Below are positions 6,753 through 14,000 of a stretch of 30,956 nt of DNA, in pieces. The stretch is from a virus: the IMG/VR virus record IMGVR_UViG_3300038369_000719, positions 1-30,956 of that record, one strand, 5' to 3'. The notes beneath the pieces were generated by a model. That model was not told where the DNA came from. It did not search any database and worked only from the letters and a program-made list of their open reading frames with translations. Every line of letters starts with the position of its first letter. Within the stretch, counting starts at the first letter, position 1. Both the position numbers and the translations under genes were made by a program.

Positions 6753-6916
6753 TTCTTAGCACCACGTTCTTGTCCAATGCCCATTAAAATTAAAATGACA
6801 TATAAAATTGGCCAAGCCCATCCGTGCAAGTAACCAAGTACGTGTAGGATCATTAGTGCTATACCTGTCGCACCAGTTGTTCCAATACCTTGTAGTTCTG
6901 TTGTTGGAAGTTTCAT
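6749..6916 (-). CDS. Small membrane protein (55 aa)
   Basis: I start this gene at the ATG at 6916, which follows AGGAGA at ideal spacing, instead of an upstream in-frame ATG that would lie inside the predicted promoter and leader. The product (MKLPTTELQGIGTTGATGIA then LMILHVLGYLHGWAWPILYV, ILILMGIG) has one or two hydrophobic segments and a basic C-terminus, QERGAKK. No family is recognised; the size recalls holin-like or membrane-modulating phage proteins, but nothing specific supports that. It is the first gene after a strong sigma70-type promoter, so it likely heads the block running through gp44, fdxA and thyX. Its stop overlaps the next start as ATGA. Confidence 0.75.
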   Translation of the reverse strand: MKLPTTELQGIGTTGATGIALMILHVLGYLHGWAWPILYVILILMGIGQERGAKK

Positions 6917-6937
6917 ATAATCTCCTAATTGTGTATT

Positions 6938-6966
6938 ATTATACAATAAAGATTAATAAAAGTCAA
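6938..6966 (-). promoter_or_regulatory. Sigma70-type promoter heading the metabolic block
   Basis: On the minus strand -35 TTGACT (6966-6961, one mismatch) is followed by exactly 17 bases and a perfect -10 TATAAT (6943-6938). The start site would be near 6931, leaving a leader of about 15 bases with AGGAGA before the ATG at 6916. The TGA stop of the upstream oxygenase gene lies inside the -35 hexamer. Position, spacing and short leader together make this a convincing host-type promoter. Confidence 0.82.
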
Positions 6967-7514
6967 GCATATAATCCGGTAAAAATAAAAGAAACGGAAA
7001 ATCTTGGAGTAATCTTATTTGGCTTTAATTCTTTATGTACAGTTCGAGCTGGAAAGGTTACTACTCTACCCGGTTTAAATTCAACCGTTTCAAAAACAGT
7101 TTTTCCATCTCTATGATAAAATTCCATTCCACTGTCACCTTGTAGCATATAATAAAATACCCAATTTGACTTTGCGGAGTAAACCATTTTACCTGAACCA
7201 TCAACATCATATGGTTCGTCCATTGCAACCATATCAGGATAATGTCCTTCAGTTGCCATATTAGTTTGTACGTTTAATAAATTTAAAAATCCTGCTTTGC
7301 CAAACAAAGGAATCTTTGCTTTTATTTCGTCACGTCTATAATTAAATGCACACCAAAGGGCTTTTAGTTCCCAAGGTAAGTCATTTAGATCGTGCCAAGT
7401 TTTTGCAAATCCTTTTTGACCGAAACTTATTGGTTGATGTGGAAGTGTTGCTTCACATTGTTCACGTAGCCAATCAGGAACTATATCGTCCATTACTATA
7501 ATATTATTTGACAA
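6963..7514 (-). CDS. 2OG-Fe(II) oxygenase-like protein, TTG start (paralogue of next gene)
   Basis: A 183-residue oxygenase-fold protein. Its N-terminus (NNIIVMDDIVPDWLREQCEA) aligns with that of the 262-residue neighbour (DKIKVLDNVVPKWLHRKAVE), and both share GDSGM(E/D)F and SPRxxxxxIFxG-type endings. The likely metal site is His91 with Asp94 and the distal His160; Arg171 would bind 2-oxoglutarate. The first pair reads HYPD (HxxD) and is not a clean HxD, so activity is less certain than for the neighbour. I use the TTG at 7514, preceded by AAGGAG, because the paralogue's N-terminus aligns from this point; the later ATG at 7493 lacks a ribosome site and would cut the first strand. It overlaps the upstream gene by 11 bases. 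Confidence 0.8.
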   Translation of the reverse strand: MSNNIIVMDDIVPDWLREQCEATLPHQPISFGQKGFAKTWHDLNDLPWELKALWCAFNYRRDEIKAKIPLFGKAGFLNLLNVQTNMATEGHYPDMVAMDEPYDVDGSGKMVYSAKSNWVFYYMLQGDSGMEFYHRDGKTVFETVEFKPGRVVTFPARTVHKELKPNKITPRFSVSFIFTGLYA

Positions 7515-8292
7515 TGTTCTCTTGCTCCTTTTTAAATATAGGCATAATTACTCCTCTGTCTCTAGCGAACTTACTAGATTTACCACTAAAAATATATCCT
7601 ATTGTTACTCTTGGACTTACTTCCTTTGGCGGTAATCCTTGGTGTATAAATTTGCTAGGAAATACAATACATCTTCCTTCACCATATCCAACACTATGCC
7701 ATTTATAACTATCCATCTCTCCTTGGTGATTACTAAAGTCATCTTCATACCAAGTTTCATCTTTTGTGCGTAACCCTTGATTAGCTTTTGCACGTTCTTT
7801 AGTCTTGTGCAATTCTTCTTCAACTTGTTCTTGCGTAGCTTCTCCTTTGGTAGCCATGTCAGATAGTTCTGCTATGCGTGGATTTATATGTTCTGGATTA
7901 TTGCTCCAGAAGTCCATACCACTATCTCCTGTAACAGAGTAAACCATAGTATATGCTTCTGTACCATCGTGTACATCTACATGAAGACCACCTATATGAT
8001 CTTTTGTAGTTAAGTTTATTTGAATTTGATTAAGTTGTATGTCGCCAACGTCATCACCGATTAGATGTTTCTTTTCTTCAAACGCCATCCAAATGGCTTG
8101 TAGCACCCAAGGTGCTTTTTCTATTTCTTCATGTTTCCATTGATCGCTAAAGAACTGATAACCTTGTGAAGGTCCTAGTCCTCTGTGTCCCCATTTGAGT
8201 GGGAGGAAGGGTACAGTTTCTACTGCTTTACGATGTAACCATTTTGGTACAACGTTATCTAATACTTTGATTTTATCTAGTTCCAGATCCAT
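7504..8292 (-). CDS. 2OG-Fe(II) oxygenase
   Basis: A 262-residue dioxygenase with a canonical site: HVD (His104, Asp106), distal His217 in FIHQGLPP, and Arg228 in SPRVTIGYIFSG for 2-oxoglutarate. Compared with its shorter tandem paralogue it carries an extra segment of about 60 residues (roughly 134-195), rich in Glu, Lys and Gln, between the core strands. The insert could form a lid or substrate-binding arm. The substrate is not known; phage homologues are generally uncharacterised. The ATG at 8292 has no clear ribosome binding site, which is unusual in this window. Its 3' end overlaps the paralogue's start, consistent with tandem duplication and coupled expression. Confidence 0.88.
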   Translation of the reverse strand: MDLELDKIKVLDNVVPKWLHRKAVETVPFLPLKWGHRGLGPSQGYQFFSDQWKHEEIEKAPWVLQAIWMAFEEKKHLIGDDVGDIQLNQIQINLTTKDHIGGLHVDVHDGTEAYTMVYSVTGDSGMDFWSNNPEHINPRIAELSDMATKGEATQEQVEEELHKTKERAKANQGLRTKDETWYEDDFSNHQGEMDSYKWHSVGYGEGRCIVFPSKFIHQGLPPKEVSPRVTIGYIFSGKSSKFARDRGVIMPIFKKEQENIVK

Positions 8293-8316
8293 GACAGTAT
8301 TTAATCTGCCAATCTT

Positions 8317-8730
8317 TTATAGGTCACCTTCTTGGCGGTTTTCACTGTAATGCACATCAAATTCTCCACCTGGATATCTAGCTTTTAGTTTATTGACGTT
8401 TTCTTCTATTACTTCGTTAGGGTCCAAACCAAGAGCACGGCAAGAGCTAACCCAATACCACATAATATCACCAAGTTCTCGTTTACAATGAAATACAGTT
8501 TCATCATTAAGAGGTTTGCCTTGGAAGATACATTTTTTAATAATTTCATTAAATTCTCCTGTTTCTGATGATAACCCAATGCCACCAGTTAGTAATAAGG
8601 ACATATTAACGTTTGGGTTTTTTGTTTCAAGCTCTTTAGTAGCATAAAACATTTCTGACAACTGGTTACTTTCTTTACTTGTAACTTCTCGTACAAATTC
8701 TTTGTACTTGTTAAGATCTACTTTAGGCAA
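8317..8730 (-). CDS. mazG: MazG-like NTP pyrophosphohydrolase, TTG start
   Basis: A 137-residue all-alpha pyrophosphatase. The metal-binding signature is E56xxE59 in SSETGEFNE and E85xxD88 in KRELGDIMWYW, separated as in the MazG family. MazG enzymes hydrolyse (d)NTPs to monophosphates; marine phages commonly carry one, with a proposed role in nucleotide recycling or alarmone control that remains debated. An open frame extends upstream into the GroES-like gene, but I use the TTG at 8730: AAGGA sits at good spacing, the family-like sequence begins there, and the upstream extension would be read in a second frame of the neighbour. A possible promoter with TTGACA lies about 100 bases upstream. 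Confidence 0.85.
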   Translation of the reverse strand: MPKVDLNKYKEFVREVTSKESNQLSEMFYATKELETKNPNVNMSLLLTGGIGLSSETGEFNEIIKKCIFQGKPLNDETVFHCKRELGDIMWYWVSSCRALGLDPNEVIEENVNKLKARYPGGEFDVHYSENRQEGDL

Positions 8731-8743
8731 AATAGTGTCCTTT

Positions 8744-9175
8744 CTATTCTTCGCTAACAAAACTGCTAGGATCAATTGATGGTTGTGATAAGTCTGTGGT
8801 ATGTCCGATGCCATCATCTTCTGGCATCTCTTTACTGTAAAGTAAAATGTCTTTGGTGTCAATAAGTCTAACTTCGATGTCGCCTAAGTCTGGCTCATCA
8901 AGTTTTACGCCTCTACTCCAACGACCATGTTCTACGTAGATCCAATCGCCTACTTCGTAATCGTCTTTGTTGTTAGGACCTTTTGCATACACTTTACACC
9001 AACGTGAGCGAATGCCTCTTTCTAGTCCGTCATCAGATGTAATAATAATTCCACCTTTTGTAGTTCTTTCACCAAAGTTCATGCCATAAGCTAGTACACG
9101 ATCTTTGATAGGACGTAACTTGCCCTTCATAGTAGGTTTGAGCTTTGGCCCAGCACCTAATGATGAAGTATCCAT
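8744..9175 (-). CDS. GroES-like co-chaperonin (gp31 role)
   Basis: A 143-residue protein whose residues 19-112 follow the GroES fold: KLRPIKDRVLAY, a mobile-loop segment NFGERTTKGGIII (33-45) with the conserved GGIII, then KVYAKGPNN, VGDWIYVEHGRW and IRLIDT-like ILLYSKE. T4 encodes gp31 for this role, capping host GroEL so that the capsid protein can fold. The N-terminal extension (18 residues) and the acidic C-terminal tail of about 30 residues are additions compared with host GroES (about 95-100). It follows the 143-residue late gene by 3 bases and so may be read from the late promoter at 9640. The co-chaperonin call is strong by motif; partner specificity is inference. Confidence 0.85.
   Translation of the reverse strand: MDTSSLGAGPKLKPTMKGKLRPIKDRVLAYGMNFGERTTKGGIIITSDDGLERGIRSRWCKVYAKGPNNKDDYEVGDWIYVEHGRWSRGVKLDEPDLGDIEVRLIDTKDILLYSKEMPEDDGIGHTTDLSQPSIDPSSFVSEE
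8834..8862 (-). promoter_or_regulatory. Possible sigma70-type promoter before mazG
   Basis: On the minus strand TTGACA (8862-8857, perfect -35) is followed by 17 bases and TACAGT (8839-8834, four of six -10 bases). The -10 is mediocre, so this is tentative. It would start transcription near 8827, inside the GroES-like gene, giving mazG and the oxygenases an entry separate from the late promoter. Confidence 0.3.
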
Positions 9176-9178
9176 ACC

Positions 9179-9610
9179 TTATTTTCCTTTTTTTACAAAA
9201 TTACCATCGGCATCTTCAACCCACTCAGTTCCTGTCTCTTGAGCTTCTTGATCGATCTCTGCCATCTCATCTTCTATTGCTGACTTCTTTGGTGAAGCCT
9301 TTTTTGCAGGTGCAACTTTTTCTTCAGCAACTTTAGTTTGTGCTATTGTAGTTTCTGCATCTGCTTCTGCAACGCCTTGTCCTGGAACTTCATCCGGAAC
9401 AGCCTGAGGATGATCTCTATAGTACTCTGCTAAAACATCTTCGCGTTTCTTAACAATCTTACCACCTGGGCCTAATTCATCACCACGTGCATTTACACGA
9501 GCATTTCCTACAGCCGGAGTAAGTTCATTTCTTTGTCTAAGCAAATCCATATCTACAGCTTTTCCCTGCATGGTTTTATATTGCTTTCGACCGCTTTGTT
9601 TTACTGCCAT
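9179..9610 (-). CDS. Conserved marine T4-like phage protein, late-expressed, function unknown
   Basis: A 143-residue protein. I use the ATG at 9610, which follows AGGAGA and lies just downstream of a late octamer; a longer frame would begin inside that promoter. The first 60 residues are basic and distinctive (MAVKQSGRKQYKTMQGKAVD, NARVNARGDELGPGGKIVKK, REDVLAEYYRDHP). The remainder is low-complexity Ala, Glu, Lys and Pro sequence and is probably disordered, ending in a short module, WVEDADGNFVKKGK. This bipartite layout is seen in uncharacterised late genes of marine T4-like phages. A virion or DNA-binding role is possible from the basic N-terminus, but there is no direct evidence. Confidence 0.78.
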   Translation of the reverse strand: MAVKQSGRKQYKTMQGKAVDMDLLRQRNELTPAVGNARVNARGDELGPGGKIVKKREDVLAEYYRDHPQAVPDEVPGQGVAEADAETTIAQTKVAEEKVAPAKKASPKKSAIEDEMAEIDQEAQETGTEWVEDADGNFVKKGK

Positions 9611-9632
9611 AACGTTTCTCCTATTATATACG

Positions 9633-9640
9633 TATTTATC
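9633..9640 (-). promoter_or_regulatory. T4-type late promoter octamer GATAAATA
   Basis: The minus strand reads GATAAATA, 22 bases before the ATG at 9610. The TAA stop codon of the DnaE-like gene (9638-9636) is inside the octamer (GA-TAA-ATA). It should drive the 143-residue late gene and probably the GroES-like gene. Confidence 0.78.
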
Positions 9641-10157
9641 TAAGGAACTCACGCCAGTCTAGTCCAAACTGGATTGAGTTGATCTTATGTATTCCAATTA
9701 AGAATAGCACATAACTAGCCGTACTACTGCCACGTCCTACTCCCCATACAATATTGTTCTCACGCATATGGTCTACCAAATATACCATATAACGTAATAA
9801 ATTGAGCATATCTCTTTTTTCAAATGCTCTAAATTCTTCTTCTACTCTCTGAATTTCTTCTGGATTTCTACATTTACCAATAACGTAGTTTTCAATATCT
9901 AGTGTCTTATATTTCTCAGGCATAAACCATTCACTTTGACATACACCATCAAATGTATTTTTATCAACATCTAATGGAACGTATTTCTTTAATGTTTCTA
10001 TACCATTTTCTTTGGCGTGTTGATTAAACTTTTCTATGTCATCATTTGGATCACATAATACCACATGACATTTATCAATATGTCCTGTATAGATCATATC
10101 GAGTAAGTCCTTATTAGAGAATCGTGGTATACCTAGTTCGTCAGTTTTCATCAGCAT
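9636..10157 (-). CDS. DnaE-like mini-protein (DNA polymerase III alpha-related)
   Basis: A 173-residue protein whose C-terminus (residues 137-173: VWGVGRGSSTASYVLFLIG, then HKINSIQFGLDWREFLR) matches the conserved GRGSaxgSlvxyxLGIxxidPixxxLxFERFL block of bacterial DNA polymerase III alpha subunits. The protein stops there, before the catalytic aspartates of the palm, so it cannot polymerise by itself. The first 135 residues are helical, with LDMIYTGHIDK at the start, resembling the tract that precedes this block in DnaE. The ATG at 10157 lacks a ribosome binding site and sits almost at the predicted start of a sigma70-type transcript; ATG at 10151 is an alternative. Possible roles are a polymerase decoy, an interaction domain or a relic; I cannot choose. 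Confidence 0.75.
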   Translation of the reverse strand: MLMKTDELGIPRFSNKDLLDMIYTGHIDKCHVVLCDPNDDIEKFNQHAKENGIETLKKYVPLDVDKNTFDGVCQSEWFMPEKYKTLDIENYVIGKCRNPEEIQRVEEEFRAFEKRDMLNLLRYMVYLVDHMRENNIVWGVGRGSSTASYVLFLIGIHKINSIQFGLDWREFLR

Positions 10158-10163
10158 TATTAT

Positions 10164-10192
10164 ATTTTACTCGATGTTGATTAATTTGTCAA
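10164..10192 (-). promoter_or_regulatory. Sigma70-type promoter before the DnaE-like gene
   Basis: On the minus strand a perfect TTGACA (10192-10187) is followed by a 17-base spacer and TAAAAT (10169-10164, five of six bases). The predicted start falls near 10157, which is the A of the DnaE-like ATG. The promoter lies in the last codons of the 74-residue gene. A leaderless mRNA is therefore possible. Confidence 0.65.
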
Positions 10193-10391
10193 GATCTGAA
10201 TTGGATCCGTTTAACCGTTTTTTCTCTATACGGGTATGACGCTCCAACTTATACATATCGAGTAATATGTTTATTTGGCCTTTGGCACTTGGGTTTCTTG
10301 TTTGAAAAAATTTCTTTGTAAGTAGAACAATCTTTTCGTCTAGTTGTTCATCTGAGAGATTAGCAGTATCTTCGCCTAACGGATGATCCAT
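10167..10391 (-). CDS. Small helical protein, function unknown (74 aa)
   Basis: A 74-residue, highly charged helical protein (LSDEQLDEKIVLLTKKFFQT, then NPSAKGQINILLDMYKLERH). Small proteins of this pattern occur in marine T4-like phages, but I know of no assigned function. The ATG at 10391 follows AGGA at acceptable spacing. It lies 17 bases after the 188-residue fibre-like gene and so is likely carried on the same late transcript. Its last codons hold the promoter of the DnaE-like gene. Confidence 0.75.
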   Translation of the reverse strand: MDHPLGEDTANLSDEQLDEKIVLLTKKFFQTRNPSAKGQINILLDMYKLERHTRIEKKRLNGSNSDLDKLINIE

Positions 10392-10408
10392 AATTTAATC
10401 CTGTGTTA

Positions 10409-10975
10409 TTAACTAAAGACGCCAACGTACTCAGCAAACACAGTAGTTCCACCGTCAGCAGTCCAAAAGTCTAATACCATTGGGTTGACATTTGAACTTA
10501 CTACACAAGGACTTGGAAAGCCTGGACCATATTTAATTGTTCCACCGCCTGATGTTGCCCAAGTTACTGTTCTTGCAGTACTGTCACCTAGTGTGTCTAA
10601 CAACACTAGTCTAATCTTACCTACTTTGTTGTTTGTTGGCCAATCAGCAAATGTAAGTGTAATTGAATTACCAATAGTAAATGTTTGATAGTTACCATTT
10701 GTAAATGATACGTTTTGTGGACTTGTTACAGTTCCACCTGGATATACTTTTTCAGTGTTAGCTATTAAGTTTGCACCGCTAACGTCATTACCTAGAAAGT
10801 TGTTTGCGGCATTTAACTTTGCAGTATCAGTTTGTAGTGCTTCTATTTCACTCTTAGCCGCTGTAAAGTTGTTCTTAATAGTGTTGAAGTTATTTCTAAA
10901 TCCTTGCGAGTCATTATCCTGACCTGCTATAGGAAATGTTGCGTCAACACCTGTAGTACTAATATTACTTGCCAT
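10409..10975 (-). CDS. Virion structural / fibre-like protein (188 aa)
   Basis: A 188-residue late protein. The N-terminal part (GQDNDSQGFRNNFNTIKNNF, then TAAKSEIEAL) is a variant of the short module that opens the other fibre-like proteins in this window (INIGxxxNDGTGDxxRxxFxKxNxNF). It is followed by a small beta-rich domain (YQTFTIGNSITLTFADWP, KIRLVLLDTLGDSTARTVTW, VNPMVLDFWTADGGTTVFAE). Proteins of this type are virion components in marine T4-like phages. It is preceded by a late octamer and an AGAGAGGAA ribosome site. No enzymatic motif is seen. It probably attaches to the baseplate or fibre base through the N-terminal module, which is inference. Confidence 0.82.
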   Translation of the reverse strand: MASNISTTGVDATFPIAGQDNDSQGFRNNFNTIKNNFTAAKSEIEALQTDTAKLNAANNFLGNDVSGANLIANTEKVYPGGTVTSPQNVSFTNGNYQTFTIGNSITLTFADWPTNNKVGKIRLVLLDTLGDSTARTVTWATSGGGTIKYGPGFPSPCVVSSNVNPMVLDFWTADGGTTVFAEYVGVFS

Positions 10976-10997
10976 TTTTGTTCCTCTCTAGTGTATA

Positions 10998-11005
10998 TAT
11001 TTATC
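10998..11005 (-). promoter_or_regulatory. T4-type late promoter octamer GATAAATA
   Basis: The minus strand reads GATAAATA, 22 bases before the ATG at 10975, in the short gap after the 1160-residue gene. It drives the 188-residue fibre-like protein and probably the 74-residue gene. Confidence 0.78.
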
Positions 11006-11009
11006 CACG

Positions 11010-14000
11010 TTAAACATTAAAGCTATAATTCCCGAAAGGAATATACTGCTCGTTGCTGTTTCCTGTTGTATTATCTATGATATATCTGTCAATTTCGAAG
11101 TCTAATTGACGGAAATCAAACCCGTTATTCTGTATATTTAACAGTATTTGGGCACTTGTACCTGGCTTACAATAACATAGTGGAATAGCAGTAACATAGC
11201 CTAATTCTTCAACTGAATTAGTCTGTGCAGTTGACATCCATAATGGTAAGAAGTTCTGTTCTGTATTACCTACTTTACTTAAATTATCACGCATATTTGT
11301 AATGTTACTAATGAATCTACTTTGATCATTTGGATCACTAACATTAACCGCAGTACTTGATACTTTGACAGGTGTACCATCTGGTCTAAATCTGAACGGA
11401 TCACTAGAAGTAGTTGCAATTTGTCCAGCAGTTAAAACAGCACCAGTTCTAGTAGTTACTTGAATAATACCATTAGCGTCAATAACTATACTACCACCGT
11501 TTCTTGCTAGAACAGATAGATCGTTTCCGAACGCCCTAACAATTACATTTCTACCAATTGAGTTTTCAATAGTAAATACCGCCAATCCTGCACCTTCCTT
11601 AGATGCATCATCACTAGTTTCGTATTCAACACTATCAACAGTAATTTTTTTATTACTTCTAATAGTATCCTTTGCTCTTACTTTTAACGTACCACTGTTT
11701 ATATCACTTGGATCAATTACTTCAACATAAACTACTTCATATATAGTTGTGTTGGTTCCTGACTTTTTGGCAACGGCTGTTTTGATTTCACCCATTTTAA
11801 ATCTTTTTCTTTTATGGTTCAATCTAGTTGCCGCGATATAGTTTCTAATCTCTTTTGTTTCCAATCCAGAATATACAAGCATCTTAACTTCTTTTTGCAA
11901 ACCAAATCCTGGGTCGTTTGGTCTATAAATTGATGCGGGTGTAAACACGTTAGGGTCACCAATGAAGTTGCTGTATGCAGACCTCTGTGTAGCTTTAAGA
12001 AGGGGTTTTACGTAGAGGTTACTATAAGTTACGTTGTCTGGATCGCTTACTACAATATTAAATTCTCTAGTAGTTGCACTAAATCCAAATCTATCTCTAG
12101 CCCTTACAGTGAAATTGAATTTTCTATCAATGCTTGTTGTACCACCGTCCAAACTAAAGTCATTGGCATCAATAGTTGTTAATCCTAAATTGGTTCCTTC
12201 AGCAAATTGTCTTACCTTACCAACTATTTCACCGTTATGGTTAAGTACCAATCCTGGTGGTAAAGTTCCTGCTGTTACATCATATAATAATGCTGTGTCA
12301 GTTACTGTTGTTGTGGCACTAACAGAAAACGTACTAATAAAGTTTGCATTAATGCTACCAAGTGCCGCCGCAGTATTCCAAGTAATTGTACTTTCAACTT
12401 CACCTAATACTCTTACTGTAAATGTTTTTTCTTTTTCAGCATATAAACTTTGATCTATAAATCTCTGTGCTGAAACTGTAAATTTGTATTCTTTAGTAAC
12501 CGCAGGCATATAAGGTACACGACCAGCTATCTCACCTGTTGTAACATCTAATGTCATACCTGGTGGTATTGTACTTGTTGTGTTATCTGGGTTTGTGTTC
12601 TTTAGTACATATCTTAATTCTCCTACAAGTGCATTAGGATCAAACACATCTAAGAAAATAGTTACGTAGTTGTTTGCTCTTTTGTAACCTAAGTCTGCAG
12701 GAGTTAACCACATAGGTGTTCTAATGAACGTATTATCCGCAGTAAATATTCCTGTGCCTATTTGCATTATAGTATTATCTGCACGTAGGAAATCATCACC
12801 TACTAAAAATATTTGAAACTTTCTTTTTGTAATTGTGTCACCATCACTAACACTAACAGTAAATTCATAAGTTCTGTTTAGCTTTTTAGGACTTTGTGTC
12901 TTAATGGCATAATCGTACCCTTGCGTATCGTAGTAATAACTTTCAAAACCGTTTGCACTTCTCATACCAAAATCAAACGCATAAGAATCGTATTGTGCAG
13001 AGTCGTAAAATCCATTACCAGCTCTATCATCTAATGCTAATATAGGATCTACTATACCAACTAGTTTACCATCTGTGGTAAGCGTTATTCCTGGTGGTAG
13101 CGTACCGTCTTGATCTGCGATATAATATTCTAAAGTTTGCCCTGTTGGTAAATCTGCATCTATGGCTGAGAGTTGGAAATCTACTACACTACTATCTAAT
13201 ATATAAAAACTATTATTAGGCCCTAATGGTAACTTACCTTCTGCTGTTGTCCAAACAGGAATATCAGGTCCTTGTACTTCTATCTTAAGTGTTCTATCTC
13301 TAACACCATCATCGTTTTTTGCCCTTAAAACAAATTCATATTCTGTGTCTCTGGATACTTCAAATGGTGTTCCTACAACTTTGTTATCTACCAAACGCAT
13401 ACCTGGTGGAAGTTCTCCACTTATCAGTGTAATAACGTCTGTGTTTAAATTGATATCTGTAACAGAACCTTGTTCTAAAAATATGTTTGGTGCAGATTCC
13501 TGTGTATAACTTAAAAACAATCCAACAATCTGTTTCGTGTAATCAGTAACATCATGTGCCGCTGGTGTTTTATAGTGTGTAACTTGACCTGCTAGATATG
13601 AATAATAATATACACCAGTTACACCATAAAATATTCCGCCTGCATCTGGAATAATACCACCTGTGTATCCTTGTGACTTTGCTATTTGAAATACACTATC
13701 TTGGGCTTCTAAGAAACTATATCCAAACGCATGAGATCCACCTGCATAAGGAATAACTGAATCTGCTGTACCATGTATGTTTAAAAACTTTCTTCCTTGT
13801 AAAGGAGTCTTTGCAGTATTGTATTCTGCTGTTGTAATACCTGTCTGCCCAGATGGAATATAAAACGTATCATTTCTAAACATAGGATCAAATAATTGTG
13901 TAGCTATTGTACAGATAACATCTACTGCTGTGTCATCAATTTGTACGTATGCTCTATTTGCCAATGCGGCACCATTACTAAAACCTATTATTCTAATTTT

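Noticed and set aside
8298-8305. ATTAAATA before the 262-residue oxygenase as a late promoter
   Set aside because: It deviates from NATAAATA at the second position and lies only 6 bases from the ATG, unlike the other octamers.
8731-8862. Longer N-terminus for MazG running into the GroES-like gene
   Set aside because: The extension has no family similarity and its region is already coding in another frame, while TTG at 8730 has a good ribosome binding site.
9611-9652. Longer N-terminus for the 143-residue late protein
   Set aside because: It would begin upstream of the late octamer and inside the DnaE-like gene; the ATG at 9610 has an AGGAGA site.
12034-12453. Plus-strand open frame of 139 codons inside the esterase-fibre gene
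   Set aside because: It is antisense to a clearly coding frame, has low-complexity Val, Leu and Ser-rich translation typical of the reverse of beta-repeat sequence, and no ribosome binding site or promoter.
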